A DNA stretch of 64,000 nucleotides. Source: Merluccius polli. Taxonomy: Eukaryota > Chordata > Actinopteri > Gadiformes > Merlucciidae. Under the pieces are notes generated by a model. The model made no database searches, was not told where the DNA came from, and saw nothing but the letters and a program-made list of their open reading frames with translations. Where the stretch lies: positions 15,001-79,000 of the forward strand of contig JAOPHQ010002000.1 in the NCBI GenBank assembly GCA_030340625.1. Direction: 5' to 3'. This document shows positions 13,107 to 24,499 of this stretch, one piece after another. Each line of letters begins with the position of its first letter. The stretch's first letter is position 1. The position numbers and the translations under genes were made by a program.

Positions 13107-13169
13107 CTCAGCTGGCCGGCTGATACCGCCATCGCTAAGAGGACTCAAAGGTAGCTGAGCTAAGTCACA

Positions 13170-13530
13170 ACTCTTCTCTGTTTTGGCGCCCCAGCGGTGG
13201 AACGAGATCCCTGCCGCTGTCAGGACAGCAGAGTCACTCACCAGCTCCCACAAGAGACTCAAGACTAATTTGTTTGAGTTCACCTGGACTCTGCATGGCC
13301 TCCCTCCTCTACTCCTCCAAAACAAGAAAAAAAAAACTCTTGCACAGTTAGTTTATCAGAAAGGATTTACGTAGTAATTATGATTGCACTTAGAAACTTT
13401 TTCTATGGACATCCTTGCTGTACCGACGGACAGTGATATATCATTGTTTGACTTTCTACTGACAAATATACTTATTGAAAGTTGCTTTGGACAAAAGCGC
13501 CTGCTAAATGCCCTAAATGAAAATGTAAAA
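13170..13530 (+). mobile_element. LINE 3' fragment (CR1/L2-like)
   Basis: One frame reads LAPQRWNEIPAAVRTAESL followed by KRLKTNLFEF, matching the W-N-x-(I/L)-P ... R ... LKT-LF signature at the C-terminus of fish CR1/L2-type reverse transcriptases. It is followed about 200 bp later by a tail GCTTTGGACAAAAGCGCC... CTAAATGCCCTAAATG, a common fish LINE/SINE tail. It has no start and no catalytic core: a 5'-truncated dead copy. Confidence 0.55.
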
Positions 13531-13771
13531 AACTGATACATAAGGAACACTATGTCACTGAAGGGTTGCCAGGTTCAGACACTGAATAAGGAATATAACA
13601 CTAGGTCCTTGGTCTTTGACATAGGCTTGCCTGTTCAATTGAATTGAATAGTGCCGTGGGAACTACCCAACTAAACAACCATTTATCAACACCCTACAGA
13701 AGTGAGTTTGTTTCATTCATTCATCCATTCATCATTTCAGGGTTCACAGACCATTCAAAGTGTTGTGTGGT

Positions 13772-13802
13772 TTAGGGTTAACTCTAACCCTAACCCTAAC
13801 TT
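13772..13802. repeat. Interstitial telomere-like repeat
   Basis: TTAGGGTTA is followed at once by about three CCCTAA units, so the two strands of telomere sequence face each other across a few bases. Confidence 0.7.
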
Positions 13803-14738
13803 TAAGATGATCTTTTAAAGTGTTTTTCTTAAAAAGAAACGGCTGTAACACATAGTTCTTGGCATTTGTTGAATTTGGCCTATCAAAACCGAGGGCCACT
13901 ACTCTCTATCTCCATAGAAGCAGTGTAGTACCACAGAGTTTCTGTCTAGGGGCCGGTGGTGCCAATGAGTGTGTGAATTACACCCGTGCATAAAGCTGCC
14001 TTGTATCCTGCTGGCCAAGAACTCCAGGGAGGCTGGAAATGAACGTAAATCACCCGGCCCTTGGCTGAGGAAATTGTATGAAATCTGGGAATGAAGGGAA
14101 CATTTGGAATTATTACTCAAGACCATTTAATGGAGTCTTCATGGAGCGTAACATGCTGGGACGTGTGGTATTGTAAGTTATCGAAAACTGGAGAAGGAGA
14201 ACGAGTCAAGTTTGTCTGTGTCTTTCTACGCTATCTCTCCCACTGTCTGTCTGTCTGTCTGTCCGTCCATGGCTATCTGTGCCCCCACCTTTTCTCAATT
14301 TAATTTACTTGAGTGTCTAGTCTGCCTGTCTGTCTGCCTAACTGTCTGCCCATCAGTCAGAGTGGTTGTCGTAGTAGCAGTCTTAAATGGTAGGCCCAGC
14401 TGATAGCCGACTACTAGAGATGAATTATTCACTAACTTGTCAAATCAATAAAGACCCACTCCTTTGTGCCCCCCCATCCAATCCTCAATCCCCCCCCCCC
14501 CCCCCCACACCATCACCCCTGCCCATCCTGGCCTACTTTACAGTTTGGGGGAAAGGACACATCATTTGTCAAAATTAAATGCTCTTTCTGGTCACAAATT
14601 GTATTTCAGGACTCTAACTTTCTGGTGGCACACATGCACGAAGCCTCTGCTGAGGTCAATGAGAGGACAGCAATCAGTTTTAAGGATTGTTTTGAAAAAA
14701 TCGAAACTTGGAACAGATTTTACCAGCCTCAAATGCCT

Positions 14739-14783
14739 CCCCCCCCCCCCCCACACACACACACACACACACACACCTCCTAC

Positions 14784-14820
<37 letters not shown>
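14739..14820. repeat. poly-C and CA microsatellites
   Basis: C run then two CA arrays separated by CTCCTACTT. A further C run lies at 14485-14506. Confidence 0.9.
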
Positions 14821-14825
<5 letters not shown>

Positions 14826-15268
14826 TGAAATGAGCGAGTGTGATTAACATGGCACTTTTGTTGAAATGGAATGTGGCCAATGGAGGTGGTGTGGGCGCCG
14901 TGGTGACCGGGATGTGGCCATGACTCTGAGGACACAGGCATGTTTGGATGCCGTGGCTCCACCCCCTTCCCCGTCGTGCCTCTGTTCATCTGTCACTCAA
15001 CTGCCTGTAATGTTCCCTCTACTGTAACCGTCTGGGTAGATCAATTACGTGAACGTTATTATTATTATTTTTTATAAATAAAGAAAGAGAGAGAGAATTG
15101 AGTGGGAAAATAATTGGAAAAAAATCAATTGAATAGCAATAATGAATTGCAAATGACTGGTACGCACGCAAATGTATGTCTATGTGTCTGTATTTTCCAA
15201 TCGTTTGATTCTAAGGATAAAAGCCACGTGTCTGAGCAGTAGATATACACACAGGCGTCACTCTAACC

Positions 15269-15271
<3 letters not shown>

Positions 15272-15316
<45 letters not shown>

Positions 15317-15592
15317 CTTCATAATGTAAAGAGGATGATGGAGACCCACTCTAGGGACCTCATCCTGCCTCTTAATCAAAGCCCATTCGCTGACTGTCCT
15401 CTCTGAGCTTGCGGTTTGGTGTTTACATTGGGGGAAACGGTGCAGAACCACCCCTTTGTCCCCTCACAGATTTGACCACAAGCCCACCTACCCCCCTCCC
15501 CCCCTAACCCTCCCTCCCCCCAACCCTTCCCACTCCTCTCCCCTTCCAGTACAGCGTTGTGAGGTTGTGTGTGTGTATGCGTCTGTATGTGT

Positions 15593-15639
<47 letters not shown>
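15272..15639. repeat. Two TG microsatellites
   Basis: TG at 15272-15313 and 15567-15639, with a C-rich stretch between (15481-15545). Confidence 0.9.
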
Positions 15640-15640
<1 letters not shown>

Positions 15641-16904
15641 ATTGTCCATTAAAGTGCCATGCGAGATTCTCCTATGCCGAGTCATCCGTAACATTCTCTA
15701 AATGAAGGTAGCTCACTTACTGCTGTCAGCCCATGGAGCTGCTTGGGTATGTATGGGTCCAGCGCCTAGAGTTGTGCTGATTCTTAATGAGGAACGTTGT
15801 GTAAAGAAGCAGAGATTGCTGTTTGAAAGCTGTGACCATTAACCAAACACATGAATAACGGCACAGGAATGAGACATGCACTCTCTAAATGATACGCTAC
15901 AGCATGGCACCACAGGCTTCATCTTAATGCCACTCTTACAGCGGCATTGAGATGAAGCGAAAGAGCCATATTGGCCCATATTTGACCAATGAGATCTTGT
16001 CAAAAATGAAATCCAACCAAAGCACTTGCTGCTGCCCGTGTGCTATATGGCCCTACGTCGACACCACGGCTATATGTTGTTTGGGCGGCCGGGGGGGGGG
16101 GGGGGGGGGGGGGGCGGGGAAATTAATGGGGAATTAATGATACCGTTATTCCCCTGCTGAGCGGGGGGGGAGGGGGGCTTGGTACTTTTTTTTAATCGGC
16201 CAACCTCTAGACACTGATTGGAGCAGAAACAGAAAATACCCCCAGTCCCTTCTGGCAGACCTCACAATGGAGGCGGCGATTTTTTTGATAGGGGTCTATG
16301 TTGTCAGGGGGCCAGCTGGAATTGTAGTGGATTAATAATTTTAAACAAGGCTAAACCGCTTGGACTGTCTGTCTGTCTACTCTTTCCAATGCTTAGCCAA
16401 TAGTCCGTCTGCTGCTTCCCAACTACTGCACATCAAAACAATCTAAAGCAACACACACACCATATCTTCTTAATGAAGTGGCTTGGGTTTTGTTTTAAAG
16501 GCTTAAGAGGCCATCAAAAGATAAGATGTCACCTTGGATGGATACATGATGAGTCTGCGAATAGCCTAGGGCGTGGTCAACCAAAATACTATTACACTTA
16601 CTGCATTATGCCTTCATGATTCTTTGAGTTTGTGGACTAATGTGAGTGTAAAAGTGTAAAAAAAAAAAAAAGATACCTGTGGTGAAATAAACACTGGTCT
16701 ATACCTAATCTACCTGATCAAAACATACACATACACATAAACATATACAAACAAACATCAGAACACGCACACAGTGTATGTTGCAGGTGCAGGATATCTA
16801 TACTCTAATATGCTGCTGCCTTGATGTAGCATGTGTGTTGATATAGGGCAGTATTTCAGCTGTGTTTGGGCTGTGGGTTGCATAAGTACTATTTGGGGTG
16901 TCTT

Positions 16905-17055
16905 GGCATTTTCGGGCCATTTCAGGGCAGGTTTCTGTTGTTTTTGGCTATTTTGGGGTTGTTTCAGGGCTGTTTTGGGGCTGTTTTCAGAGGTTTTGGG
17001 ACTGTTTTCGCCAGTTTCGAGGCTGTTTTCTGGTGATTTTTCGGGGATGTTTTGG
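16905..17055. repeat. Degenerate GGGCTGTTTT minisatellite
   Basis: About ten imperfect units of roughly 15 bp built on (G)GGCTGTTTTCAG. A Phe/Gly/Leu-rich frame here is a repeat translation. Confidence 0.65.
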
Positions 17056-17270
17056 GATAGTCCACTGCTAAGACCCCTGAGGACGGTGACCCCAGCCGGA
17101 GGACAGATTAGGTTCAGACAGAGGGGATGTTAGGATGGTAAGTCGCAGGGATTTGGGGAACATTTTGGAATCATGTAAAAGCGGAGGTATTACATGCAGA
17201 GTTTCGTGATCGAAAAGCCTCGATAAGTAGGCCCTGTCAGTGACACTCACATTTGACACAAAGAAAAATC

Positions 17271-17320
17271 AAGTGTGTGTGTGCATGTGTGCATATGTGC
17301 ATATTTATGTGTACATGCCT

Positions 17321-17363
<43 letters not shown>

Positions 17364-17443
17364 TGCGTGCGTGCGTACATACATGCTTGTGTATGTTCAT
17401 GTAGTTTGTGTGTGTGTGTGTGTGTGTGTTTGTTGTGTGTGTG
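17271..17443. repeat. TG-rich microsatellite
   Basis: Interrupted TG tracts with GCGT and CATA units. Confidence 0.9.
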
Positions 17444-17479
17444 ACACATAGGAAGTACATTCACTACATCATTTTAATC

Positions 17480-20400
17480 ATTTGGTCTCTGTTCCTCCTC
17501 TGACAAGTCAAGCAGCTTGTGGCTGTTGGACAGAGTCTTCAATCAGCCAAATTAGAAGCAGTGAAAGGCCCAGCTCTCCCTCCCACAGCCCTCCCCTTCC
17601 ATTTACACCATTTAGCCACCTTGCACACTATGTGGTGAGAAAATTCATACTAACCCAAATAAAAATATATATGTATTATCTTTTAACCACAGAGAAGACA
17701 CTGATACAGGAGAAAAAAAATATGGGGAAAAATATAACTAAAGAATAAATCTATACTTTTTTTTCTTTTTTTTTTAATTTATCCATTATGAAAATGTTCT
17801 GTGAATGTAGTCAGGACATTAGCCCCCTTCTGTGCTATTATCCTGGCTGTCTGGTGTTGCAATTTCACACTCCACTGATTCTGACAAGCAGTAGACTGCA
17901 GTCTGCATGCCCCACATTTCACCTTATTTAGGTAATACAGCAAAATCCTTCCGAGACAAGGTAAATTAAACCGGGCTCTGGGCTGGCACACAATTGACAG
18001 TTTCAAAGAAAACTGGGAAGAAAACAAAGTGGGGGAAGAAACATAATTCTGTTTAGTTAAGTCTGGTTGTAAAAATGAAATGGTAATGAATTTTGAAAAA
18101 TATTGTTTTCCTTTTGATTCAATGATAATGTTTTTCATATAGGCCTATATTTTGTACTGAAATTAATCATTTGTTGGTAATCACTGGCAGTGAATCCAGA
18201 TACTTTGCAGTAAGATGATTATTTAGTTGATTAAAATAACACAGATCAGGTTCATTATTTTGCTTTAAGAATCGATGCACTTGTGAATGCTGATTGGGGC
18301 TTCGTCGTACTTGATCATTGTCATGGCCTGTCCTTTATCACTGTTACACCGGCCACTCTTTCATTTGTAATGCATGAACGGCAGAATGATTAATGAAACT
18401 CTCAGACAGGATACGATATTTATTATTTATAATAGCTACAATATAAGCTTACTGTAAGGATGAACCCTAATCTTAATATTAAACGATAGTTGTCGGTAAT
18501 GTGTTGCACAAGCTTTGTCAGTACCCATTCGTTAATTTTGGCCTACTTTAAATCGTAGGAAGGTAGGTATATTGATCACTGACACTTTTTACACCATAAC
18601 TTGCTCACAACATTGCCCTTGAATGATTCAGCACAAGAAAACACAGCCTTGAACATTTGGTTAAAATAAATACATATAGTGATATTTAGGCTACTAGGCT
18701 ACTAACTGTCGGTAATTGGCGTGCTGTTAATCATTGATGCGTTGTATTTGATAGTAATGTTGTTATTGTTTTCAATAACACTTTGCTCAGACTTGCTGTT
18801 GATGAAAACGGCATTGTTTCCTTGTGGCTCTACGCCTCCTCGCCACGCAGCTCAACGCTGTGGAGGAAGTGAGTCGTTCATAATAACAAGTGCGTTTTGT
18901 TTCACTTCCACATGCAAGCAGGAGCGGCCAGGTTGTTGTAGCTCAAACACTACAAGTTTGGGTGGGGTGGTGGTGGTTTACTAAATCAAAATCCAATTAT
19001 ATTCTATATTATTATTATTTTTAATTAAATGCATACTTAGCTTTCCTTACTTTTATGTTTGATTAATAGCCTAAGAATCATGTTCTTAATAATCATTATT
19101 TATTATTATTAACATTGATGCAACTTTAGGCCTACGTTTTTTTTGTTTTTTTTTCAAGCAAATCAGCCTGGCCTATAGTAGGCTATTCATTGAATAAAAT
19201 AAAATAAACTGTTTGGAAAGACGACCATTTCTTCTTCTCGAGAAAAAAAAATACTTTCAAAAATGTTTTCATTATTTAGAAGAAGGTTTACTCTTTTTTT
19301 ATGATCGATGCGGAGCATTTGACCAGGCAGTGGGAAGGAGTCTAAGGTTTCAATAGACTAAAGTTGACACCTTCCTTTGGGGGGGAATATGTCACAGGTC
19401 ATCATACCAGCAGATGGATAGCATGACTCAAAGACAGATGAAAATATTTTGCTGTGGGTCGACTACTTTTTTTTTTTTTTTTTTTTTTTACGGAGGAGAG
19501 ATTATTTACGTTTCAAAGGTCCTTTGTGAAAGTGCGCAACAAGCCTGCCAATCACACGTTACACTTCTTAAGCACACCCTCATGCCAAGTCATTTGAAAT
19601 GCATTACGCTTGGTTTCTTTTTTTTCCTTTTTTTTACCAGAAAAAGTTTTGCGCCACACAGTTCACTAAAGAGAGTTTACGTAGGCTTATGCGTATATAT
19701 TTAACAATACAGAACTAGCAAAATACACGCATTTTAGGCTAAGCACTTTTGGGGGACGGAAGAAACAAAATGCCTCCTTTTTTGTTCCTCATCCGGACTA
19801 AGGAAGAGAATTGGAACGGGAAAAGCAATTATAGGAGAGATTGTCCCAAAAGGCATTGAAAGGCTATCAGCGTGAGAGTTGGGATTGGCTTGGGGACACC
19901 TAAGGTCCCATGCATTATCCTGGCATGAGGTCGCTTTGGCAATCGCCCGCCAATTTCCGCCAGCACCTGGCCTTCCCAGCCCCCTTTTCAGGCCCTCCTA
20001 CCTGTTTCTTCTGTCCTCTTCACCTCTCCCCGATTTTCTCCCTTCCGCTAAAACCTCGATCTGCTGGCTTGTGTTTATTTCAAAGATTGTGATCATAATC
20101 GGTTTTGGGAAAAGAAGAAAAACAATGTCAGGCTTGACAGAAGTTGCAGGCGATATTTTTTCATTCGTTCATTCTTTCACTCGTGCGTGTATTGGCCTAT
20201 TCACGCATGCATGTAAATTATGTTTTGTTTTGTTTTCCATGTAGTATTTGTGTAATCTCTTTTTAGATATACAAACATTTTTATTTCTTGGAACATGCGT
20301 CACCCCTTCATGGTCTACTGCCTCCCAAGACGCATCAGCTTTTATCCAATATTCATTCATAAAAATGAAGAGCGTGCATCTATTCAAAGATGGGCGTGTA

Positions 20401-20540
20401 ACGTGCACGTTACAGTGCATGTTACAAATGAAAGAACAAACAAAATGTATGAGCGCTGAAGACGAGTTGCGGGCCAAGTTCACGTCAGCTGCGGTGTCCC
20501 TTCCCACATGCTTATGGGACGCAGCTGTTTGAAAAAGCCT
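17480..20540. other. Repeat-poor AT-rich region
   Basis: Few simple repeats (poly-T 19467-19489). Several stretches (for example 17860-18010 and 18200-18420) read like conserved non-coding DNA with homeodomain and TGACAG cores. A 119-codon minus-strand frame at 17779-18138 has no recognisable protein features. Confidence 0.4.
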
Positions 20541-20549
20541 CACACCGCA

Positions 20550-20660
20550 CACCTAACAGGCCGCCGTCCCGCAGGTATTTTGCCGTCTGACGTCACGCTG
20601 CCCAATAGCATTTTGGCGCAGAGCATCAGCGAGAAGCAGCACAATGTCTGCAGTCTGTCT
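20550..20660. promoter_or_regulatory. CpG-rich patch with CRE and CCAAT
   Basis: Full CRE palindrome TGACGTCA at 20588-20595 followed by CCAAT, in a locally CpG-rich stretch within AT-rich DNA. Resembles a small promoter or enhancer; no transcript can be assigned. Confidence 0.4.
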
Positions 20661-23420
20661 TGTGGTCCCTCTGTGGTGGTGTGTCGGCCGGTCTTGAAGG
20701 CAGGGGTTTTGCAACTACTTTTTTTTGCAACTGCTTCTTTTGCAACAACTCCCCCCCCCCTTTTTTTGGTAGACGTGTTGTGCTTTGGAAGTCTGTCTAA
20801 GCTGTAGGCCTACTTTATGTTTACAGTTAAAAAAGTAAGACAAAAATGTGAACTTTTCTGCGTTTGCCCTATATGGTGGTAGTGATATCAAAGGCGATGC
20901 GTGGCTGTGGGCTATACTGATGGAAACGGTTTGCGCTCGGTTTATGTGGGTTGTTGTGCCACTTTTCTGTGTTGGTCGAAGTAGGCCTTATTGTGATTTA
21001 CGACGGTATTAAACGAAACCAACGAAACTTATTGATCATATCAATGCAGATCGCTTGTAGGAGATCATATTGGCCTTGTTAGAAAGAGTGGCTGATATTG
21101 TTTTTTGGGGAGTAAGGACAGAGGGAAATAAGTAGCCGTTAATTCAACCAATTGCTTTTCTCTAACTCTGTATTAACACACCTACATGCTGTGCCATGCT
21201 TAGGCATACCCATATTAAAGACGTGCACATGTTAGGCCTATGCAACCATTGCACCCCTTTCGTCATGAATGCCATTTGTAGGACACATATGCCTATTAAT
21301 TAGGGCATATTTGCCGTTTTTTTAAATTTAGGCCTAATTCAGCACAGAATGCCGTTTTATCCACATTATTTTGTGAGAGATATTGTGTTCATGTGTAGGT
21401 TGTAGGCTACTAACGTTGTTTGTAAGCAGCTGTAGGTGCAATTTGAGGTTTGCTTTTACTCCAGAAGGGGGATTTAGACCCGTAATGTTTGCCATTATGG
21501 AGCTTCATGTGCATAATCCTCATGGATATTTACCTGATTTACAACTGTAAAGCCTACAAAGCAATGTGTGGATCCCGAATGAATGACATGCCCTTGCCCG
21601 CCCTAGTTTGTCGTCTCTGTAGAGCAATGCCTTCTGGGAGAAGGACAGTATGTGGCTCTGAAACGTTACACTGCGAAATGCATGACACGCCACCAAGGGA
21701 TGTTAAAACATCTTAATTGATATCGCTTTCAGCGCTATCTAATAGACCTATTTAACTTTTATAGGCTTACATAACGAACTCATGGTAAACCAGTAGGCCT
21801 AATGGAGTAAGCATGCCTAGTTTTGAGTAAGTTTTGTTGAGATTAGCCTAGTTTTGATAAGGCGTATGTTACAAAAAAAAATCAACCTGATAGGCCTATA
21901 AGTTCCTATCAGTAAACGCATCTCTTGTTAGGCCTACAGGGTCGCCCTGCTTTTGTGTCGGACCATGCGCGTTTACACGCAAAAAAACCGCACGTCAATT
22001 GCGTCCTTTATCACCTCTGAAAAGTGTTGAAATATATCTGTCAAAAGACAAACGCACAGCACAATTGTCGAACATCTGCCTTGCTGAATGAGCGTTTGCC
22101 TGGATTTCACCCCGGGGACCTATTATCATTGACTCTTACCCCGCTCATGATGAGGAATTCATCAAGTTTCTGACACCCCACCAGATGTTGGCGTATTAAC
22201 ACCGTCTCCTGTTGGACATGCTATTGATAGTTTGTTGTTATATCCTCGCCTCATAATGGACATATTATTGGAGGGGCTATAGGCCTAAATTATGGTTGAT
22301 GGGATAACCACACTCTAGTGGCATAGGCCTACCTTGAACTTTCCCATTGTAAATAAGATTATGGTTTGCAGACCAGTTCAGAATCACAATAATGATGTAT
22401 TTTTATTTTATTTGATCAGTGTGCAACAAACATTGTTTGATGTTTTTTTCTGATATGTCTGCTATTTGGAAAATAAGCGATAGTCAATGCTTTAGTGTTA
22501 AACACTTTTTAAACGTATTTCCTTCTTCATTTAGGTGAGGTCTACCTGTATGTTAATGCATAGCTGGGAGTAATTCACCCATTGTCCGATAAATGTTAGT
22601 TATTTTGGTGTGATGTAGCCTAGCCTATCAAAATGTATCAATTTATATCACGACCCGTATTAGGCTATGTTTTTTATCAGCTTAGCGGATAAACATTGTT
22701 GTTACCGGTATATAAAAAAAATGAATTTGTAAACAATGCATTTAGCCATCGATTAGGCTATCTCCCATGCATACGGATTACATAGGCTGCACACCGCAAT
22801 GATTGAGACGTCGCCAAATGCGTGGTTGCGCTTCTATCGGGATCCAATGAGACCGTCTCCGCTTAGCCGGCAAAGAGGCTACTTTGTGACTGAAAGGATA
22901 GTCACCGTCTACGATGACTAAGGATTGAGTTTAACGCGGATAGCATTTGTGATTTGAGCGGTTGTAAACACATTAAAAAAAAAAAAGCTGAGCCGAGGGC
23001 AGAGGTTTGTGTCATTAAACAAACAAAAAAACACCTTATTTACCGCAGGGAAACCTAAGCGGAGGGCTGATCGACCGCCAGCAGTTTGTTGTCGTCGTCG
23101 TGTGCGTTTATCTGGTGCAACAAGCTGGCTATGAACTCGCAACTCGCTATCATTAAATACAGCGGTCGTCTATTTCCAGAGACCGTCAGACAGCCCCTAG
23201 CTTTTGTCCACAACTCATATCACGTGACTATCTAGTGCTCCGTTATTCACAGTGACTCGTCCTTAATCGCGTTTTCTTTAGGTCTATGGCATCCTAGGCC
23301 TGTTTATGGTAGGTTATTTTGTAATAATAATAATAATAATAATAGCGATTATCATAATGATAATTATAATTATCATAATAATAATTATACTAGCCTAATA
23401 GTCCTAATAAAGCGTAGGCT
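20660..23420. other. Repeat-poor region rich in AGGCCTA
   Basis: No gene found. Notable for many TAGGCCTA-type palindromes and a CACGTG E-box near 23220. Confidence 0.4.
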
Positions 23421-23660
23421 ATGCCTTTGTGTCGCGGGGTGTATTGCAGCGAAAGTGAACGACCTGGGGGCAGGTTCCATTGTAATAGCTCGGATTCAAC
23501 TCTTCATCTTTCATGGGGACCGGGTTTTTTTCACGGAACCGGTCGAAAGCTGAGACATCTGACGTCACGGCGTCGGCGAGGGAAGACGTGGAGCTGCTGC
23601 ACGACGACGTGCACCCAGAGGAGACGCGGCGGCGGTGAAACGTTAAGAAGGCGCCTGCGC
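23420..23660. promoter_or_regulatory. CpG-rich patch with CRE
   Basis: TGACGTCA at 23560-23567 within GC- and CpG-rich sequence, ending before a GGT array. Could be a CpG-island promoter; the strand is unknown. Confidence 0.4.
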
Positions 23661-23726
23661 ACGAAACCGCAGGAGGAGAATCTGAATAATAAAATGTTAA
23701 ATCTGTTTCTCGTCCAAGGAGATGAT

Positions 23727-23777
23727 GGGGGTGGTGGTGGTGGTGGTGGTGGTGGTGGTGGTGGGGGGGGGGGGGGG
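23727..23777. repeat. GGT triplet array and poly-G
   Basis: About 11 GGT units followed by a G run; G-quadruplex capable. Confidence 0.9.
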
Positions 23778-24314
23778 TAGGGTCGTGCAGAGCAACGGGG
23801 GTCGGGGACGCTGCGTGGGGGTTGGTAAAACTTCACGGTTTATGAAAAAAAAGAAGAAATCACTACCCAATAGCGAATCAAATCGGCGAACTGGAGGCAA
23901 CCTTGTTGTTTTGTTGCTCTACGGGTCGCATCTATTTAGGTCCCGTGCAGCATCATATAGCACAACGCTCCTCAGACATAAAGTGCGGTTCTGCTGTTCG
24001 TACATGCTTAGAATGCACTATGCTGTGTGATGCCTATTTGCGTATCATCGTGCAAACCAAACGTAGGTTACAGCGCACTTTATTGACTCACTAGCCACTA
24101 GTCTCATTTTCCCTGCTTTCGCGTCGTCGCCTTGGCCTATTGGCCACTAGGCCTATTACATTCACGGCCACTGCTCTGCTGCCACTATTCGAAGGTTTGC
24201 TGGGGTTTGCGAGTCATCTGTGCAACAACTGCTACAAAGTGAATATAGCCTGCCTTTTTTTTTGGTCTGTATAGAAAAACACAACACAAAGTAGGCTACC
24301 ATAGGTTCCGTAAC

Positions 24315-24360
24315 TTTCCCGCCCCCTTTCCCCAGAACCAAGATACTAAGATGGCGCCTT
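24315..24360 (+). promoter_or_regulatory. E2F and YY1 motifs, candidate promoter
   Basis: TTTCCCGCC at 24315-24323 is a perfect E2F site and AAGATGGCGCC at 24348-24358 matches the YY1 downstream-promoter motif. The ATG inside the YY1 site has a good Kozak context and opens a 69-codon frame running into a CA repeat; I do not regard that frame as proven coding. Confidence 0.4.
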
Positions 24361-24499
24361 TATCAGTGTCAAGTTCAAGTGAGCTGGAGACGCTGCGGTT
24401 CAGATTGAATGGCAGAGCGATGCAAACGCACACACACACACACACAACCGCACTCAACACAACAATGGGGGGGGGGGGAAATAACGTCGAAGTCCGAAA

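Noticed and set aside
17779..18138. 119-codon minus-strand frame
   Set aside because: AT-rich DNA, no recognisable domain, no supporting signals; likely chance.
20248..20532. 94-codon plus-strand frame
   Set aside because: Spans a CpG-richer patch but lacks protein-like features and splice context.
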